From NCBI GenBank assembly GCA_003577305.1, contig QEVL01000020.1, forward strand, positions 48,926 to 112,925: a stretch of DNA of 64,000 nt, given 5' to 3'. How positions within the stretch are numbered: the stretch's first letter is position 1; every line of letters starts with the position of its first letter. The notes beneath the pieces are model-generated. The model saw only the letters and a list, made by a program, of their open reading frames with translations. It was not told where the DNA came from and ran no database searches. The translations under genes and the position numbers were made by a program. The stretch comes from Burkholderiales bacterium (GTDB lineage: Bacteria > Pseudomonadota > Gammaproteobacteria > Burkholderiales > Burkholderiaceae_E). Positions 1-10,643 of the stretch are shown piece by piece.

Positions 1-304
1 GGCAAACCATCTGTCGTATCTCGGCGACACGGTGGTCGGCGAGCGGGTGAACATCGGCGCGGGCACGATCACCTGCAATTACGACGGCGCCAACAAGTAC
101 CGGACAGTGATCGAGGACGACGCGTTCATCGGCAGCGACACCCAGCTGGTGGCGCCGGTGCGCGTGGGCCGCGGCGCCACGCTCGGCGCCGGCACCACGC
201 TCACGCGCGACGCCCCGGAGCACAAGCTGACCATGTCTCGCACGCAGCAGACGACGGTCGAATCGTGGGAGCGGCCGGCGAAGAAGCCGGCCCGCAAGCC
301 GTAG
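1..304 (+). CDS. glmU: GlmU C-terminal fragment (bifunctional GlcNAc-1-P uridyltransferase / GlcN-1-P acetyltransferase), cut by window start
   Basis: The reading frame is open from base 2 and stops with TAG at 302-304. The first residues (ANHLSYLGD) followed by [14 protein letters not shown] are the hallmark of the left-handed beta-helix acetyltransferase domain of GlmU, where CoA and glucosamine-1-phosphate bind; the C-terminal arm contains the usual KLTMSR-like stretch followed by a basic, lysine/proline-rich tail. GlmU makes UDP-GlcNAc for peptidoglycan and LPS in the cytoplasm. Only about the last 100 residues lie in the window; a GTG at base 32 is an internal codon, not the start. glmS follows 28 bp downstream on the same strand, the common glmUS arrangement supplying the same pathway. 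Confidence 0.95.
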   Translation, partial: ANHLSYLGDTVVGERVNIGAGTITCNYDGANKYRTVIEDDAFIGSDTQLVAPVRVGRGATLGAGTTLTRDAPEHKLTMSRTQQTTVESWERPAKKPARKP

Positions 305-332
305 CCTCGCTGCGGCGGTAAGGAGCATTGCA

Positions 333-2186
333 ATGTGTGGAATCGTCGGAGCGGTTGCGCAGCGCAACGTCGTGCCGATCCTGATCGAAGGGCTGCGCAA
401 GCTCGAGTACCGTGGCTACGACTCGGCCGGCATCGCGATCGTGAACGGCGCGATGGAGCGGGTGCGCGCGGTGGGCCGCGTCGCCGAGCTCGAACACCGC
501 GCGAAGGAGGCGGGCGCCGACGCGCCCACCGGCATCGCACACACGCGCTGGGCCACGCACGGCGGCGTCAACGAGAAGAACGCGCATCCGCACATCTCGA
601 ACCGCGACGGCATCGGGATCTCGGTGGTGCACAACGGCATCATCGAGAACCACGAGGCGCTGCGCGCACGGCTGCGCGCGCAGGGCTACGAATTCCACAG
701 CGACACCGACACCGAGGTGATCGCGCACCTGGTGCACAGCCTGGTCGCCTCCGGTCTTCCGCTGTTCGGCGCCGTGCAGAAGGCGGTGCGCGAACTCCAG
801 GGCGCCTATGCGATCGCCGCGATCAGCAAGGCCGAGCCGAACACCGTGGTCGGCTCGCGGCGCGGCTCGCCGCTGCTGCTCGGCGTGGGCAACGCGGGCT
901 CGGGGCAGGGCGAGAATTTCCTCGCCTCCGACACCTCGGCGCTGCTGCAGGTCACGAAGTACGTCGCCTACCTCGAGGAAGGCGACGTCGTCGAGATCCG
1001 CCCCGACGGTTACTCGATCGTCGATCGCGAGGGCAGTCCGGTCGAGCGCCCGATCGTCGAGAGCCAGCTGTCGGCCGACGCGATCGAGCTCGGCCAGTAT
1101 TCGCATTACATGCAGAAGGAGATCTTCGAGCAGCCGGGCGCGCTGGCCAACACGCTCGAAATGGTCGCCAACGCCTCGTCGCTGTCGGCGGGCCTGTTCG
1201 GCGCCGACGCCGAAGCGATCTTCGCCCGCACGAAGCAGATCCTGGTCCTCGCCTGCGGCACCAGCTACCACGCGGGCTGCGTCGCCAGATACTGGATCGA
1301 ATCGATGGCCGCGCTGCCGGTGTCGGTCGAGATCGCCAGCGAATATCGCTACCGCGAATCGGTCGCGCTGCCCGGCACGCTGGTCCTGACGATCTCGCAG
1401 TCGGGCGAGACCGCCGACACGATCGCCGCGCTCCAGCACGCCCAGTCGCTGGGCCTGCGCGACACGCTGACGATCTGCAACGTGCCCGAGAGCGCGCTGA
1501 TCCGGCAGTCGAAGCTGCGCTTCCTCACGCGCGCCGGCCCCGAGATCGGCGTCGCCTCGACCAAGGCCTTCACCACGCAGCTCGCCTCGCTGTTCGTGCT
1601 GGGCCTGGTGCTGGCCAGGCAGCGCAACCGGCTCGGCACCGGGCGCGAGAAGGAGCTGATCGAGCAACTGCGCCACCTCCCCGCCGCGATGAACCACGTG
1701 CTCGAATGCGAGCCCGCGGTGCGCCACTGGGCGCGCCGCTTCGCGCCCAAGCAGCACGCCCTGTTCCTCGGACGCGGCGTGCACTTCCCGATCGCCCAGG
1801 AAGGCGCGCTCAAGCTCAAGGAGATCACGTACATCCACGCCGAGGCCTATGCCGCCGGCGAGCTCAAGCATGGTCCGCTGGCCCTGGTCGATCGCGAGAT
1901 GCCGGTGGTGGTGGTGGCACCGAACGACACGCTGATCGAGAAGCTGAAGTCGAACCTTCAGGAAGTGCGCGCCCGCGGCGGCGAGCTCTTCGTGTTCGCC
2001 GATCGCGACACCTGCATCGAGCCCGACGACGGCCTGAACGTGATCAACCTGATCGACCACGCCGGGCCGCTGTCGCCGATCCTCCACGTGGTGCCGCTGC
2101 AACTGCTCGCGTACCACGCCGCCCTGGCCCGCGGAACGGATGTGGACAAACCGCGCAATCTTGCAAAGAGCGTGACGGTCGAATGA
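333..2186 (+). CDS. glmS: Glutamine--fructose-6-phosphate aminotransferase (isomerizing)
   Basis: Complete 617-residue GlmS, which converts fructose-6-phosphate and glutamine to glucosamine-6-phosphate, the first step towards UDP-GlcNAc. The protein begins MCGIVGAV, with Cys2 as the N-terminal nucleophile of the class II glutamine amidotransferase domain (about residues 2-230, with the RGYDSAG and HTRWATHG motifs). Two SIS domains follow: [10 protein letters not shown] in the first and ASTKAF plus [10 protein letters not shown] towards the C-terminal isomerase active site. The C-terminus is the conserved [15 protein letters not shown]. The start is fixed because Cys2 must follow the initiator Met. 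The 3' end is the classic attachment site for Tn7 and for islands that target glmS, and a second copy of it lies 125 bp downstream. Confidence 0.98.
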   Translation: MCGIVGAVAQRNVVPILIEGLRKLEYRGYDSAGIAIVNGAMERVRAVGRVAELEHRAKEAGADAPTGIAHTRWATHGGVNEKNAHPHISNRDGIGISVVHNGIIENHEALRARLRAQGYEFHSDTDTEVIAHLVHSLVASGLPLFGAVQKAVRELQGAYAIAAISKAEPNTVVGSRRGSPLLLGVGNAGSGQGENFLASDTSALLQVTKYVAYLEEGDVVEIRPDGYSIVDREGSPVERPIVESQLSADAIELGQYSHYMQKEIFEQPGALANTLEMVANASSLSAGLFGADAEAIFARTKQILVLACGTSYHAGCVARYWIESMAALPVSVEIASEYRYRESVALPGTLVLTISQSGETADTIAALQHAQSLGLRDTLTICNVPESALIRQSKLRFLTRAGPEIGVASTKAFTTQLASLFVLGLVLARQRNRLGTGREKELIEQLRHLPAAMNHVLECEPAVRHWARRFAPKQHALFLGRGVHFPIAQEGALKLKEITYIHAEAYAAGELKHGPLALVDREMPVVVVAPNDTLIEKLKSNLQEVRARGGELFVFADRDTCIEPDDGLNVINLIDHAGPLSPILHVVPLQLLAYHAALARGTDVDKPRNLAKSVTVE

Positions 2187-2222
2187 CCGACACGCTCTTT
2201 GCGCGCGGTTTGCAGCGCAGGC

Positions 2223-2247
2223 TAACCTGCGCCGCAGGCGCAGGTTA
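2223..2247 (+). terminator. Hairpin downstream of glmS (weak or Rho-assisted terminator)
   Basis: TAACCTGCGCC (2223-2233) and GGCGCAGGTTA (2237-2247) form a perfect 11-bp stem with a GCA loop, 36 bp after the glmS stop. There is no following T-run, so intrinsic termination is uncertain. The left flank plus stem (2215-2237) is repeated nearly exactly at 2344-2366. Confidence 0.5.
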
Positions 2248-2284
2248 AGGCGCGAAGCGCCGGCCGGAGCTACAAGCCCGGTGC

Positions 2285-2311
2285 CTGGCGAAGTCCGTTA
2301 CCGTCGAATGA
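2285..2311 (+). repeat. Second copy of the glmS 3' end (attachment-site-like duplication)
   Basis: Read in frame, this stretch encodes LAKSVTVE followed by TGA, exactly the last eight residues and stop of GlmS. It matches the real glmS end (2160-2186) at 21 of 27 bases; the differences are mostly at third codon positions, so it is a diverged homologous copy, not a fresh duplication. A second hairpin copy follows at the same relative distance. This is what remains when an element that carries its own glmS 3' end integrates at glmS. No integrase or element genes lie between the copies. Confidence 0.75.
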
Positions 2312-2339
2312 GATACGGGTCGAGCCAGGTTTCTCGGCT

Positions 2340-2366
2340 TGCGGCGCAGGCTGACTTGCGCCGCAG
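2340..2366 (+). repeat. Second copy of the post-glmS hairpin
   Basis: GCGCAGGCTGACTTGCGCCGCAG (2344-2366) matches 2215-2237 at 21 of 23 bases. TGCGGCGCA (2340-2348) pairs with TGCGCCGCA (2357-2365) as a 9-bp stem. Together with the glmS-end copy at 2285-2311, this shows that the whole glmS terminus, including its hairpin, is present twice. Confidence 0.65.
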
Positions 2367-2622
2367 CGATGCTCTGGGTCGCGTCGGCCAGCGGCTGGGC
2401 GCCGTGACTCGCCGCGTGAACCTGCGCCAGGTTGGACGGGCTGCGCGACCACGACAGCGTGAACACGCCCGGCCCTGACGGCACCGCTGCGCCGCCGGGC
2501 GCATAGCCAAGGCCGCCGCGGAAGCCGCCCGCGACCGGACTCATAAGGGCCTGCGGTAGACCCCCACGGCGATCTCGGCATCGACGAGATCGATCTTCTG
2601 CTCGCCGTTGAAGATCGCGCTG
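2367..2622. other. Non-coding or decayed stretch; no gene I can support
   Basis: No frame here carries recognisable domains. On the minus strand two short frames with plausible GC-rich codon use meet at an ATGA overlap near 2541-2545: one ends AEIAVGVYRRPL, the next begins MSPVAGGFRGGLGY and runs into the glmS-end copy. They may be remnants of island genes, but neither is long enough or similar enough to anything I know to be called a gene. Confidence 0.35.
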
Positions 2623-2732
2623 AGAACGTGTGAAGCAATCGGCCGCGCCCGGAAGGCACGCCAGGAAGCGCCCGGGCGAGGCGCAAAGCGCAGCCATATC
2701 GGCCGATATGGCGAGCATTTGTCACACGTTCT
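2623..2732. repeat. 110-bp inverted-repeat element with a 20-bp central palindrome (MITE/REP-like)
   Basis: The ends are a perfect 11-bp inverted repeat: AGAACGTGTGA (2623-2633) and TCACACGTTCT (2722-2732). Inside, at 2693-2712, GCCATATCGGCCGATATGGC is a perfect 20-bp palindrome. The element encodes nothing. Terminal inverted repeats around a short non-coding core resemble miniature transposable or repetitive extragenic elements. No clear flanking target duplication was seen. Confidence 0.55.
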
Positions 2733-2859
2733 GAGTCCGCCACCGCGGTCATCCGAGCCCCTCAGGCCCCAGCGTACAGCGTGAGCGACGACGCGAGCGC
2801 GCTGCCGCTGACGAGCAGGCCGCACGCCAGCAGCAGCGCGAGTTCACTCCGTCAGGGTC
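2733..2859. other. Non-coding stretch with a possible minus-strand coding remnant
   Basis: On the minus strand a hydrophobic frame (ELALLLACGLLVSGSALA, ending at about 2763) has good GC-rich codon use but no start codon: the frame opens just after a stop near 2842. It looks like a fragment of a membrane or secreted protein. I cannot assign it. Confidence 0.25.
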
Positions 2860-3165
2860 GTGACCTGCACGGATTGCACGGGCACAAGCGGAGCGCGCGA
2901 ACGCTTCATGGGAGTCGGCCAGTTGCTGACGATGCCGCTGTTCTTCGCCTCCAATGCGCTGTATCCGCTCGAACTGATGCCCGGCTGGCTGCGCGTGATC
3001 GCAGCGGTGAATCCGCTGACCTGGCTGGTCGACACCCTGCGCGGAGCGATGGTGGTCGGCGGCGCGAGCGTGCATCCGTGGAGCACCAGCTTCGCGGTGC
3101 TGCTGCTCGTGTTCGCGGTGCTGCTCGCGCTCGCGTCGAAGCTGTACCCCGGACTGGCACGCTGA
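2860..3165 (+). pseudogene. C-terminal remnant of an ABC-2 type transporter permease
   Basis: The frame from about 2890 to the stop at 3165 encodes RERFMGVGQLLTMPLFFASN, then LYPLELMPGWLR and NPLTWLVDTLRG, which is the conserved C-terminal third of ABC-2/NodJ/DrrB-type drug or polysaccharide export permeases, ending with one more membrane helix. A full permease is about 250-270 residues; here only about 90 are left. The first dozen codons after the GTG at 2860 (Cys/Thr-rich) do not belong to the family, so the gene has lost its N-terminal two thirds and normal start. No ATP-binding partner lies nearby. It is a truncated, presumably non-functional gene in the decayed region behind glmS. Confidence 0.75.
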
Positions 3166-3209
3166 GCCGGATCGGAACCGATCCGGGCCCGGCCGGGACA
3201 AAGTGGACA

Positions 3210-3237
3210 TTGCGCCGGCGCGCCGCATGCCAAAATG
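3210..3237 (+). promoter_or_regulatory. Putative promoter of glgBX-malQ
   Basis: TTGCGC (3210-3215) and CAAAAT/AAAATG (3231-3237) lie about 15-16 bp apart. The -10 box overlaps an ATG (3235) that would otherwise look like a start for glgB; a transcript starting about 7 bp downstream would not contain that ATG. Confidence 0.4.
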
Positions 3238-3321
3238 GCTCGGGCCAGTGGGCGAAGAGCCGCGCGGCCGCGCCGCGGCGGCCGATGCCCGGGCGTGGCG
3301 TCATCCGTTTCCGGAATCACA

Positions 3322-5197
3322 GTGCTGACCGAACACGACATCTATCTCTTCCGCGAGGGCACGCACGCGCGGCTGCACGACCACCTGGGCTGCCATCCGT
3401 CGGATGCGGACGCGGGCGCGCACTTCGCGGTCTGGGCGCCCAATGCGCGCTCGGTGTCCGTGATCGGCGACTGGAACGGCTGGGACGGCAACGCCGACCC
3501 GCTGCATCCGCGCTGGGACGGCTCGGGCATCTGGGAGGGCTTCGTCGGCGCGGCGCAGCGCGGCCAGGCGTACAAGTACCGCATCGTCCCGGCCAGCGGC
3601 GCACCGGTGCCCGACAAGAGCGATCCGTTCGCGTTCTTCTGCGAGGAGCCGCCGCGCACCGCCTCGCGCGTCTGGCAGCTCGACTACCGGTGGGGCGACG
3701 ATGCATGGATGGCCGCGCGCAGCGCGCGCAACGCGCTCGATGCGCCGATCTCGATCTACGAGGTGCACGCGGGCTCCTGGCGGCGCCGCGGCGACGGCGG
3801 CTTCCTGTCTTATCGCGAGCTGGCCGAAGCGCTGGTGCCCTGGGTGCGCGAGACGGGCTTCACCCACGTCGAGCTGCTGCCGGTGACCGAGCACCCTTTC
3901 TACGGTTCGTGGGGTTACCAGACCACCGGCTACTTCGCGCCGACCGCGCGCTACGGCACGCCACAGGACTTCATGTACCTGGTCGACCACCTGCACCGCC
4001 ACGGCATCGGCGTGATCCTCGACTGGGTGCCGTCGCACTTTCCCACCGACGCGCACGGCCTGGCGCAGTTCGACGGCACCCACCTGTACGAGCACGCCGA
4101 CCCGCGCCAGGGCTTTCACCCCGAGTGGAGCTCGAGCATCTTCAATTACGGTCGCCACGAGGTGTCGGCGTTCCTGATGTCGTCGGCGCTGTTCTGGCTC
4201 GAGCACTATCACGTCGACGGGCTGCGCGTGGATGCGGTCGCCTCGATGCTCTACCTCGACTACTCGCGCGACGCGGGCGAATGGATTCCCAACCGCTACG
4301 GCGGGCGCGAGAACCTGGAAGCCGTCGCGTTCCTGCGCAGGCTCAACGAGGCGGTGTACCGCGAGCACCCCGACACGATCACGATCGCCGAGGAATCCAC
4401 CGCGTGGCCGATGGTCTCGCGACCGACCTGGTCCGGCGGCCTGGGTTTCGGCATGAAGTGGAACATGGGCTGGATGCACGACACGCTGGCCTACGCGCGC
4501 GAGGATCCGGTGCATCGCCGCCACCACCACGACAAGCTCGCCTTCTCGTTGTGGTACGCGTTCAACGAGAACTTCGTGCTGCCGCTGTCGCATGACGAAG
4601 TCGTGCACGGCAAGGGCTCGCTGATCGGCAAGATGCCCGGCGACGACTGGCAGCAGTTCGCCAACCTGCGTGCGCTCTACGGCTACATGTGGACGCATCC
4701 CGGCAAGAAACTGCTCTTCATGGGCGGCGAGTTCGGCCAGCGGCGGGAGTGGACCCACGAAGGCGAGCTCGAGTGGTGGGTCGCCCCGATGCCCGGGCAC
4801 GAGGGCCTGAAGCGCTGGGTGGCCGACCTGAACCGCACCTACCGCGACGAGCCCGCGCTGCACCAGCTCGACTTCTCGGCCGACGGCTTCCAGTGGATCG
4901 ACTTCAGCGATGCGCAGCACAGCGTGATCGCGTTCCTGCGTCGCCCGCGCACAGGCGCTCCGGCGCTGCTGGTCGTCTGCAATTTCACCCCGGTGCCGCG
5001 CACCGGCTACCGGCTCGGCGTGCCCTCGGGCGGCCGCTGGCTCGAGCTCCTCAACAGCGACGCCCATGCCTACGGCGGCGGCGGGTGGGGCAACTTCGGC
5101 GGCGTCGACGCCGCGCCGCTGCCGCGCCACGGCCAGCCCTGGTCGCTCGGGCTGACGCTGCCCGCCCTGTCGACCGTCGTGATGAAGGAGGCCGCAG

Positions 5198-5205
<8 letters not shown>
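3322..5205 (+). CDS. glgB: 1,4-alpha-glucan branching enzyme
   Basis: GlgB creates alpha-1,6 branches in glycogen. It has an N-terminal CBM48 domain ([20 protein letters not shown]) and a GH13 barrel with the nucleophile Asp in [11 protein letters not shown], the acid Glu in IAEESTAW and the region IV Asp in [12 protein letters not shown], plus the C-terminal all-beta domain. With the GTG start at 3322 it has 627 residues, the short form lacking the extra N1 module of the E. coli enzyme. That start is chosen because homology begins at LTEHDIYLF and GGAA lies 5 bp upstream. The same frame is open from ATG 3235 and GTG 3295, but the arginine-rich lead is not conserved and 3235 sits in a likely -10 box. 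It overlaps glgX by 8 bp. Confidence 0.95.
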
Positions 5206-7350
<2,145 letters not shown>

Positions 7351-7354
<4 letters not shown>

Positions 7355-9471
7355 GCAGCGCCCGCGAGCGGCTTCGCTGGCTGGCCGCCGCACACGGCGT
7401 CGAAGCGGGTTTCCACGACATCTGGGGGCGCCGTCACGAAGCGTCCGACGCCACGCTGCGAGCGCTGCTCGCCGACCTGGGCGTACCGGCCGACAGCGAC
7501 GCCGACGTCGACCGCGAGTTGGCGGCCACGCACCCGCGCTACTGGCACCGACTCGCCGAACCGGTCGTCGCAGTCGACGCCCGGAGCGCGCGGTTCGAAG
7601 TCGCGGTGCGGCTCGCGCGCCGCTCTCCGGGCGAGCGCATCGCCTGGCGGTTGAGCGTGGAGACGGGCGCTTCGGCACAGGGCGACGACGCGGTCGACGC
7701 CCTCGCGCTGCGCGAAGCCAGCGACGTGCACGGCATTGCGCACGAGTTGCGCACGCTCGCGATTCCGGTGGCGCTGCCCCCCGGCTACCACCGGCTCGAG
7801 TTGCGCGCAGGCGCCGCGAGCGCCGAGGTTCTCGTCGTGGCCGCGCCCGCGACCTGCTATCGGCCGCCGCTGCTCGCCGGCCACGCCCGCGTCTGGGGCT
7901 GGTCGGTGCAACTCTACGCGCTGCGCTCGTCGCGCAACTGGGGCATCGGCGACTTCGGCGACCTGCTCGAACTGGTCGATCTCGCAGCGTTGCGCGGCGC
8001 GTGCGCGATCGGCCTGAACCCGCTGCACGCGCGCGTGGCGCGCGACCCCGGTCGGGCCAGCCCCTATTCTCCGTCGTCGCGGCTGTGGCTCGACACGCTG
8101 GCGATCGACGTGGAGGCGATCGAGGACTTCGGCGAGTGCGACGCCGCGCGCGAGCGCGTCGGCGAACCTGCATTCCAGGCCCGGCTCGCGGCACTGCGCG
8201 AGGCGGGCCTGATCGATCACGAAGGTGTCTCGCGCGCCAAGCACGAGGTGCTGCGCGAGCTGCACGCGCACTTCCGCAGCCGGCACCTGGCGCAAGACTC
8301 GCCGCGCGCGCGCGAGTTCCGAGCCTTCCAGGCGCAGGCCGGCGAAGCGCTGCGCCGGCACGCGAGCTTCGAGGCGATGCAGGAAGGCGCAGGCGAGGAC
8401 GCGCAGCGGGTCGAATACCACGAGTACCTTCAATGGCAGGCCGACCGGCAACTGGCGCGCGCCGCCGCACGCTGCCGGGAACTCGGCATGGCGATCGGCC
8501 TGTACCTCGATCTCGCGGTGTCGGTCGATCGCTCGGGCTCGGACGTCTGGTCGTTTCCCGGCTGCTTCGCCGCGACCGCGAGCGTGGGTGCTCCGCCCGA
8601 CGACTTCAACCTCTCGGGCCAGGACTGGGGGCTGCCGCCGTTGCTTGCGCAGGCGTCGCGCGAGCGCGGCCACGAGCCGTTCGTCCTCGCGCTGCGCGCG
8701 AACATGCGCCACGCCGGCGCGCTGCGCATCGACCACGTGATGGGGCTGATGCGGCTCTACTGGGTGCCGCGCGGCGCGGGCGCGCACGCCGGGGCCTACG
8801 TGCGCTATCCGCTCGACGAACTGCTGGCGATCGTGCGGCTCGAGAGCCACCGCAACCGCTGCGTCGTCGTCGGCGAGGATCTCGGCACCGTGCCCGATGC
8901 GGTGCGCGAGGCGCTCGCGCGCGCCGGTGTGCTGTCGTACCGGCTGCTCTACTTCCAGCGCGACGCCTCGGGCGAATTCCTGCCGGCCCGCGACTACCCG
9001 CGCGACGCGCTGGTCTCGATCGGCACGCACGACCTGCCGACGCTGGCCGGCTGGTGGCAGGGCCGCGACATCGAACTGCGCGACAGCCTCGGCCTGTTTC
9101 CCGACGAGGCCACCCGCGAACGGCTTCGCGACGAGCGCGCGCTCGACCGGCGGCGCCTGCTCGACGCGCTGGCACGCGCCGGCCGGCTGCCGGCGCACGC
9201 CGGCGTGCACCTCGACCCGGACGCGCTGGCGCGAGGCCCGCTGACCGCGGCACTGGTGGAAGCGATCCACGGCTGGCTCGCGTCGACGCCGTCGCGGCTG
9301 ATGATGGTGCAGCCCGAGGACTGGATCGGCGCGCTCGAGCAGAACAACCTGCCGGGCACCGTCGACGAGCATCCGAACTGGCGGCGCAAGCTCGCCCTGT
9401 CGATCGACGAGTTGCGCGCCGACGCCGCCGGCGCGCAACTCGCCGCGGTGCTGGCGCGCGAGCGCCCCTGA
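7351..9471 (+). CDS. malQ: 4-alpha-glucanotransferase (amylomaltase)
   Basis: A 706-residue GH77 amylomaltase that disproportionates maltodextrins, recycling the short chains released by GlgX. Motifs include the N-terminal MalQ-specific domain, [22 protein letters not shown], the nucleophile region [15 protein letters not shown], the acid in [10 protein letters not shown] and the third carboxylate in [10 protein letters not shown]. The ATG at 7351 overlaps the glgX stop (ATGA). The same frame is open far upstream through glgX, but that lead is not homologous. The stop at 9469-9471 lies 2 bp from the stop of the convergent oxidoreductase gene; a 6-bp hairpin (CCCTGA/TCAGGG) spans both stops. 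Confidence 0.95.
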
Positions 9472-9473
9472 GA

Positions 9474-10454
9474 TCAGGGCACGAGCAGGATCGCGCCGGT
9501 GGTCGCGCGCGCCTCGGCCGCGCGATGCGCAGCCGGCGCCTGGTCGAGCGCAAAGCGCGCACCGATCGTCGCGCGCACCTGGCCCGCGGCAATCGCCGCG
9601 AACACGTCCGCCGCGTTGGCGCGGAAAGCGGCCGGCTCGGCATTGTGCGGAAACACCGACGGCCGGGTGAGGAACAGGCATCCCTTCCTGTTCAGCAGGT
9701 CGGGATCGATCGCCGGCGCCGGCCCCGACGCGCCGCCGTAGACGACGACCAGTCCGAACGGCGCGGCGCAATCGAGCGACTTCATGAAGGTGTCGCGGCC
9801 GACCGAGTCGTAGACCACGCGCGCCTTCCTGCCGCCGGTGGCCCGCATGAACGCCTGCGGCCAGTCTTCGCGCGAATAGTCGATCGCCGCGTCGCAACCG
9901 GCCGCGCGGGCGATCTCGCACTTCTGCGGCGAACCGGCGGTGCCCACCACGTGGGCTCCCAGCGCCTTTGCCCAGCGCACGAGGATCTGTCCGACGCCTC
10001 CGGCCGCGGCGTGCACCAGCAGCAGGTCGCCCGGCTGCACCGCATGCGTCTTCTTCAACAGGTACTGCGCGGTCATCGCCTTGAAGAACACCGCCGCCGC
10101 CGCTTCCTCGCTCACCGCGTCGGGCAGCGCGACCAGCCGTTCGGCGGCGACGTTGCGCCGGTCTGCGTAGGCGCCCACGCCGGCGTTCATGTAGACCACG
10201 CGATCGCCGGGGCGCAGGTCGCTCACCGCGGCGCCGACCGCCTCGACCACGCCGGCCGCCTCGTGCCCGAGTCCGGTGGGCAGCGGCAGCGGATAGACGC
10301 CGCTGCGCTGGTAGACGTCGATGAAATTGAACCCGATCGCGCTCTGGCGCACGCGGGCCTCGCCCGGAGCCGGGTCGGGCAGATCGACCGGTTCGATCCG
10401 CATCACCTCGGGCGGGCCGAATTCGCGGATCCGCACGGCGCGCGACATGGTCAT
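9474..10454 (-). CDS. NADPH:quinone oxidoreductase, zinc-independent MDR family
   Basis: A medium-chain dehydrogenase/reductase of the QOR type, expected to reduce quinones or other activated carbonyls with NADPH in the cytoplasm. It has the quinone reductase signature around GLGHEAAGVVEAVG, FNFIDVYQRSGVYPL, and a Rossmann segment VHAAAGGVGQILVRWAKALG. The zinc-binding cysteines of alcohol dehydrogenases are absent. 326 residues is the normal size. Two starts are possible, MTMSR (10454) or MSR (10448); AGGAG lies 6 bp before the first. It is convergent with malQ and divergent from the MFS gene. The physiological substrate cannot be read from sequence. Confidence 0.9.
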   Translation of the reverse strand: MTMSRAVRIREFGPPEVMRIEPVDLPDPAPGEARVRQSAIGFNFIDVYQRSGVYPLPLPTGLGHEAAGVVEAVGAAVSDLRPGDRVVYMNAGVGAYADRRNVAAERLVALPDAVSEEAAAAVFFKAMTAQYLLKKTHAVQPGDLLLVHAAAGGVGQILVRWAKALGAHVVGTAGSPQKCEIARAAGCDAAIDYSREDWPQAFMRATGGRKARVVYDSVGRDTFMKSLDCAAPFGLVVVYGGASGPAPAIDPDLLNRKGCLFLTRPSVFPHNAEPAAFRANAADVFAAIAAGQVRATIGARFALDQAPAAHRAAEARATTGAILLVP

Positions 10455-10582
10455 CTCCAGCTCCTGCGGCAGCGTCGAACCGTGATGATCGCACGCCCGG
10501 GCACGCCGTCCGGTGCAGGCGCGGGACGGCACGCAGCGAGGGCGTGTTCGCACTGCGATCGTCCCCGCCCCGGGGCCTGAGC

Positions 10583-10588
10583 GACAAT
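10583..10588 (+). promoter_or_regulatory. Putative -10 box of the MFS gene
   Basis: GACAAT followed by G. An ATG in frame with the MFS gene begins at 10587 inside this box, so transcription would start beyond it and translation is more likely from the downstream TTG. Confidence 0.4.
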
Positions 10589-10643
10589 GCCGTCTGCGCG
10601 AGCCTGGCGCCAGCCCGGGTGCGCGCTCCATCAGGAGCCCCGC

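Noticed and set aside
201..2117. Long open frame on the minus strand opposite glmS
   Set aside because: Arg/His/Asp-rich translation with no domain; it is the antisense shadow of a strongly conserved gene in GC-rich DNA. The same applies to the long antisense frames opposite glgB, glgX, malQ, copA and the liu genes.
2160..2311. Direct Tn7 insertion
   Set aside because: No tns genes or Tn7 ends are visible, and Tn7 does not duplicate the glmS coding end.
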